Of a DNA stretch of 64,000 nt, positions 62,460-64,000 are shown piece by piece. The stretch covers positions 682,001-746,000 of the forward strand of contig NZ_QMEY01000002.1 in NCBI RefSeq assembly GCF_003315795.1, in the 5' to 3' direction. How positions within the stretch are numbered: position 1 is the stretch's first letter; the number at the start of each line of letters is the position of its first letter. Made by a program: the position numbers and the translations under genes. The notes beneath the pieces are model-generated. The model saw only the letters and a program-made list of their open reading frames with translations. It did not search any database and had not been told where the DNA came from. The DNA is from Spongiactinospora rosea. Its GTDB lineage: Bacteria; Actinomycetota; Actinomycetes; Streptosporangiales; Streptosporangiaceae.

Positions 62460-63809
62460 ATGCGCGCACACTGGGGCGTGCTCGACGAACTCGACTCCGT
62501 CCCGTCCTACGACCGATTCGCCACCGTGGACGAGGTCCACGGCAGGCTGGCCGCCCTCGCGGAGGCCCATCCGGACATCGCCACGCTGCGCAGGGTCGGC
62601 ACCTCCCGGCTCGGCGACCCGCTGATGTGCCTGACGGTCGGCGACGCCCCGCGACACGCGATCGTCGCGGCCGGCCCGCACCCCAACGAGCCGATCGGCG
62701 GCCTGACCGTCACCCACCTGGCCGCCCGGCTGTGCGCCGACGCCGGGCTGCGCCGCGCCACCGGCTACACCTGGCACCTGGTGGGCTGCCTGGACCCCGA
62801 CGGCACCCGCCTGAACGAGGGCTGGTTCGCCGGGCCGTTCACCAGGTCCCACTACGCCGCGCACTTCTACCGGCCCGCGCCGGACGAGCAGGTCGAGTGG
62901 ACCTTCCCGTTCGCCTACAAGCGCTGCTACTTCGACCGGGTGCTCCCCGAGACGCAGGCGCTGATGCGGCTGATCGACGACGTGCGGCCGGCGTTCTTCT
63001 CGACCTTGCACAACGGGGAGTCCGGTGGCGTCTTCTACTACCTGAACCGGCCGGTCCCGGCGCTGCACGCCGTCCTTGCCGAGCTGCCCGGCCGGTACGG
63101 CGTGCCGCTGCACGCCGGGGAGCCCGAGCATCCCGCGGTCAGGTCCTTCGAGCAGGCCATCTACCAGGCCCCCACGATGGAGGACGCCTACGACTACATG
63201 GAGGCCAACGGCCAGGACCCGGTGCCGCACATCGGCGGGGCGGCCAGCGACTCCTACATCAAGAAGTACGGCACGCTCGGGCTGACCGCCGAGATCCCGT
63301 ACTGGACCGACCCGTCGGCGGGCGACACCTCCCCGGCCGGACGTTCGTACCGGGAGCTGATCGGGGAGCACGCCGAGCGGGTCCGCGAGACCCACGACGT
63401 GCTCGGCACGACGCTCTCGGCCGTGGCGTCCGACCTGGTGACGCGCTCGCCGTTCCTGCGGGCGAGCCGGGCGTTCATCCCCATGCTGGCCGGGACGGCC
63501 GAGACGGACGCGCTGCGGGCCGCCGATCCGGCGAGCGACCGGCCCGCGACGGTGGCCGAGGAGTCCTCCTGCCGGGACGGGCTGTCCAGCGCGCGGCTGC
63601 GGTTCGGCGGCATCCTGCTCCGGGCGCTGGCCGGGGAGCTGGCGATCGGCAACGGCACCCCGGCCATCCGCGCCGCGCACGGGCGGCTGGCCGAACTGCA
63701 CGCGCAGTGGTGCGCGGAGAGCGACCGCGTCCCGGCGCGGGTGATCCCGATCCACGACCTGGTGGCCATCCAGTACGGGGCCGTGCTGGCCGGGGCCGCG
63801 CACGCCTGA
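62460..63809 (+). CDS. M14-family zinc carboxypeptidase-like protein
   Basis: 449 residues, cytoplasmic (no signal peptide). Zinc ligands are His74 and Glu77 in AAGPHPNEPIG, with His184 in STLHNGESGG. The catalytic Glu278 is in LTAEIPYW. The long C-terminal extension (~320-449) is not part of the basic M14 fold. Divergent from the PucR gene, so likely regulated by it, and probably cleaves an imported peptide or N-acyl amino acid. Confidence 0.88.
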   Translation: MRAHWGVLDELDSVPSYDRFATVDEVHGRLAALAEAHPDIATLRRVGTSRLGDPLMCLTVGDAPRHAIVAAGPHPNEPIGGLTVTHLAARLCADAGLRRATGYTWHLVGCLDPDGTRLNEGWFAGPFTRSHYAAHFYRPAPDEQVEWTFPFAYKRCYFDRVLPETQALMRLIDDVRPAFFSTLHNGESGGVFYYLNRPVPALHAVLAELPGRYGVPLHAGEPEHPAVRSFEQAIYQAPTMEDAYDYMEANGQDPVPHIGGAASDSYIKKYGTLGLTAEIPYWTDPSAGDTSPAGRSYRELIGEHAERVRETHDVLGTTLSAVASDLVTRSPFLRASRAFIPMLAGTAETDALRAADPASDRPATVAEESSCRDGLSSARLRFGGILLRALAGELAIGNGTPAIRAAHGRLAELHAQWCAESDRVPARVIPIHDLVAIQYGAVLAGAAHA

Positions 63810-63810
63810 C

Positions 63811-64000
63811 TCATCGGCGCCGGTGGGCGCGGCGCATGGCCGCGGCCAGCACCGGGTCGGTGAGGCCGGCGATCACGCGTTCGGCGATCTCGGCGGGCTT
63901 GTCCTGGCTGAGCTTGGCCTTGCCGACCACCCGGTCCGGCACCAGCCGGAACCCGGTCACCGCGGGCAGCAGCCTGTGCGCGTACTCCTCTGCCGATGCC
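63811..64000 (-). CDS. FMN-binding (PaiB-like) protein, C-terminal fragment at window edge
   Basis: Reading leftwards from the window end gives about 63 residues with VTGFRLVPDRVVGKAKLSQD and AERVIAGLTDPVLAAAMRRA, the C-terminal pattern of FMN-binding PaiB-type proteins. The rest is outside the window. It converges with the M14 gene, one base apart. Confidence 0.65.
   Translation of the reverse strand, partial: ASAEEYAHRLLPAVTGFRLVPDRVVGKAKLSQDKPAEIAERVIAGLTDPVLAAAMRRAHRRR

Overview
The window is very GC-rich, with dense genes that often overlap by four bases, GTG and TTG starts, many Dpp-type and ferri-siderophore transporters, LuxR-type two-component and ECF regulation, and an IdeR/DmdR-like iron box. 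This fits a soil actinomycete, probably near Streptosporangiaceae or Thermomonosporaceae. That placement is inference from style, because no rRNA or other marker gene is present. No tRNA, rRNA or CRISPR array was seen.

Layout. 1-3.2 kb: response regulator (cut by the window edge), histidine kinase and a two-gene ABC exporter. 3.2-14.1 kb: an aromatic-acid type MFS transporter, an NDH-2-like flavoprotein, and a leftward 3-hydroxyanthranilate meta-cleavage operon (nbaE-H-G-F-C-D order) with a divergent LysR regulator. The downstream end of this operon is decaying: a residual duplicate of nbaD, an inserted carboxylesterase gene, and a frameshifted 4-hydroxy-2-oxovalerate aldolase relic. 14.1-26.1 kb: regulators and secreted proteins (ECF sigma factor, RNase Sa-like nuclease, subtilase, GH76-like glycosidase), a PLP decarboxylase and an XRE-STAND-WD40 signalling ATPase. 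26.1-38.2 kb: a leftward catabolic operon with a dimethylformamidase-like large subunit, LLM flavoprotein, class III aminotransferase and DRE-TIM enzyme, facing a rightward peptide/amine-type ABC uptake operon. 38.2-42.7 kb: small housekeeping and regulatory genes, including MerR/SDR and HxlR/DHFR-like divergent pairs with clear operators.

42.8-48.3 kb is the most unusual part. A module with visibly lower GC encodes an unknown protein, a small P-loop kinase-like protein with a degenerate Walker A, and a class I aminoacyl-tRNA-synthetase-like protein fused to an ASCH domain. It is followed by a dead IS3-family element, and then by the stub of a type I-E CRISPR-Cas locus (5'-truncated cas5e and an apparently intact cas6e). 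The rest of that locus is absent.

48.3-53.8 kb: a ferri-siderophore uptake operon with siderophore-interacting reductase, a divergent AraC regulator and an iron box between them. 53.8-64 kb: a second Dpp-type transporter with a YtcJ-like amidohydrolase and PucR regulator, a divergent M14-type peptidase, and the end of a PaiB-like gene at the window edge.

How the genes work together: the nba operon should convert 3-hydroxyanthranilate to 4-hydroxy-2-oxovalerate but lacks a working local aldolase and acetaldehyde dehydrogenase. Each Dpp-type transporter sits beside hydrolases (amidase-like, amidohydrolase, peptidase), which suggests substrate uptake coupled to breakdown. The siderophore genes form one iron-repressed unit.
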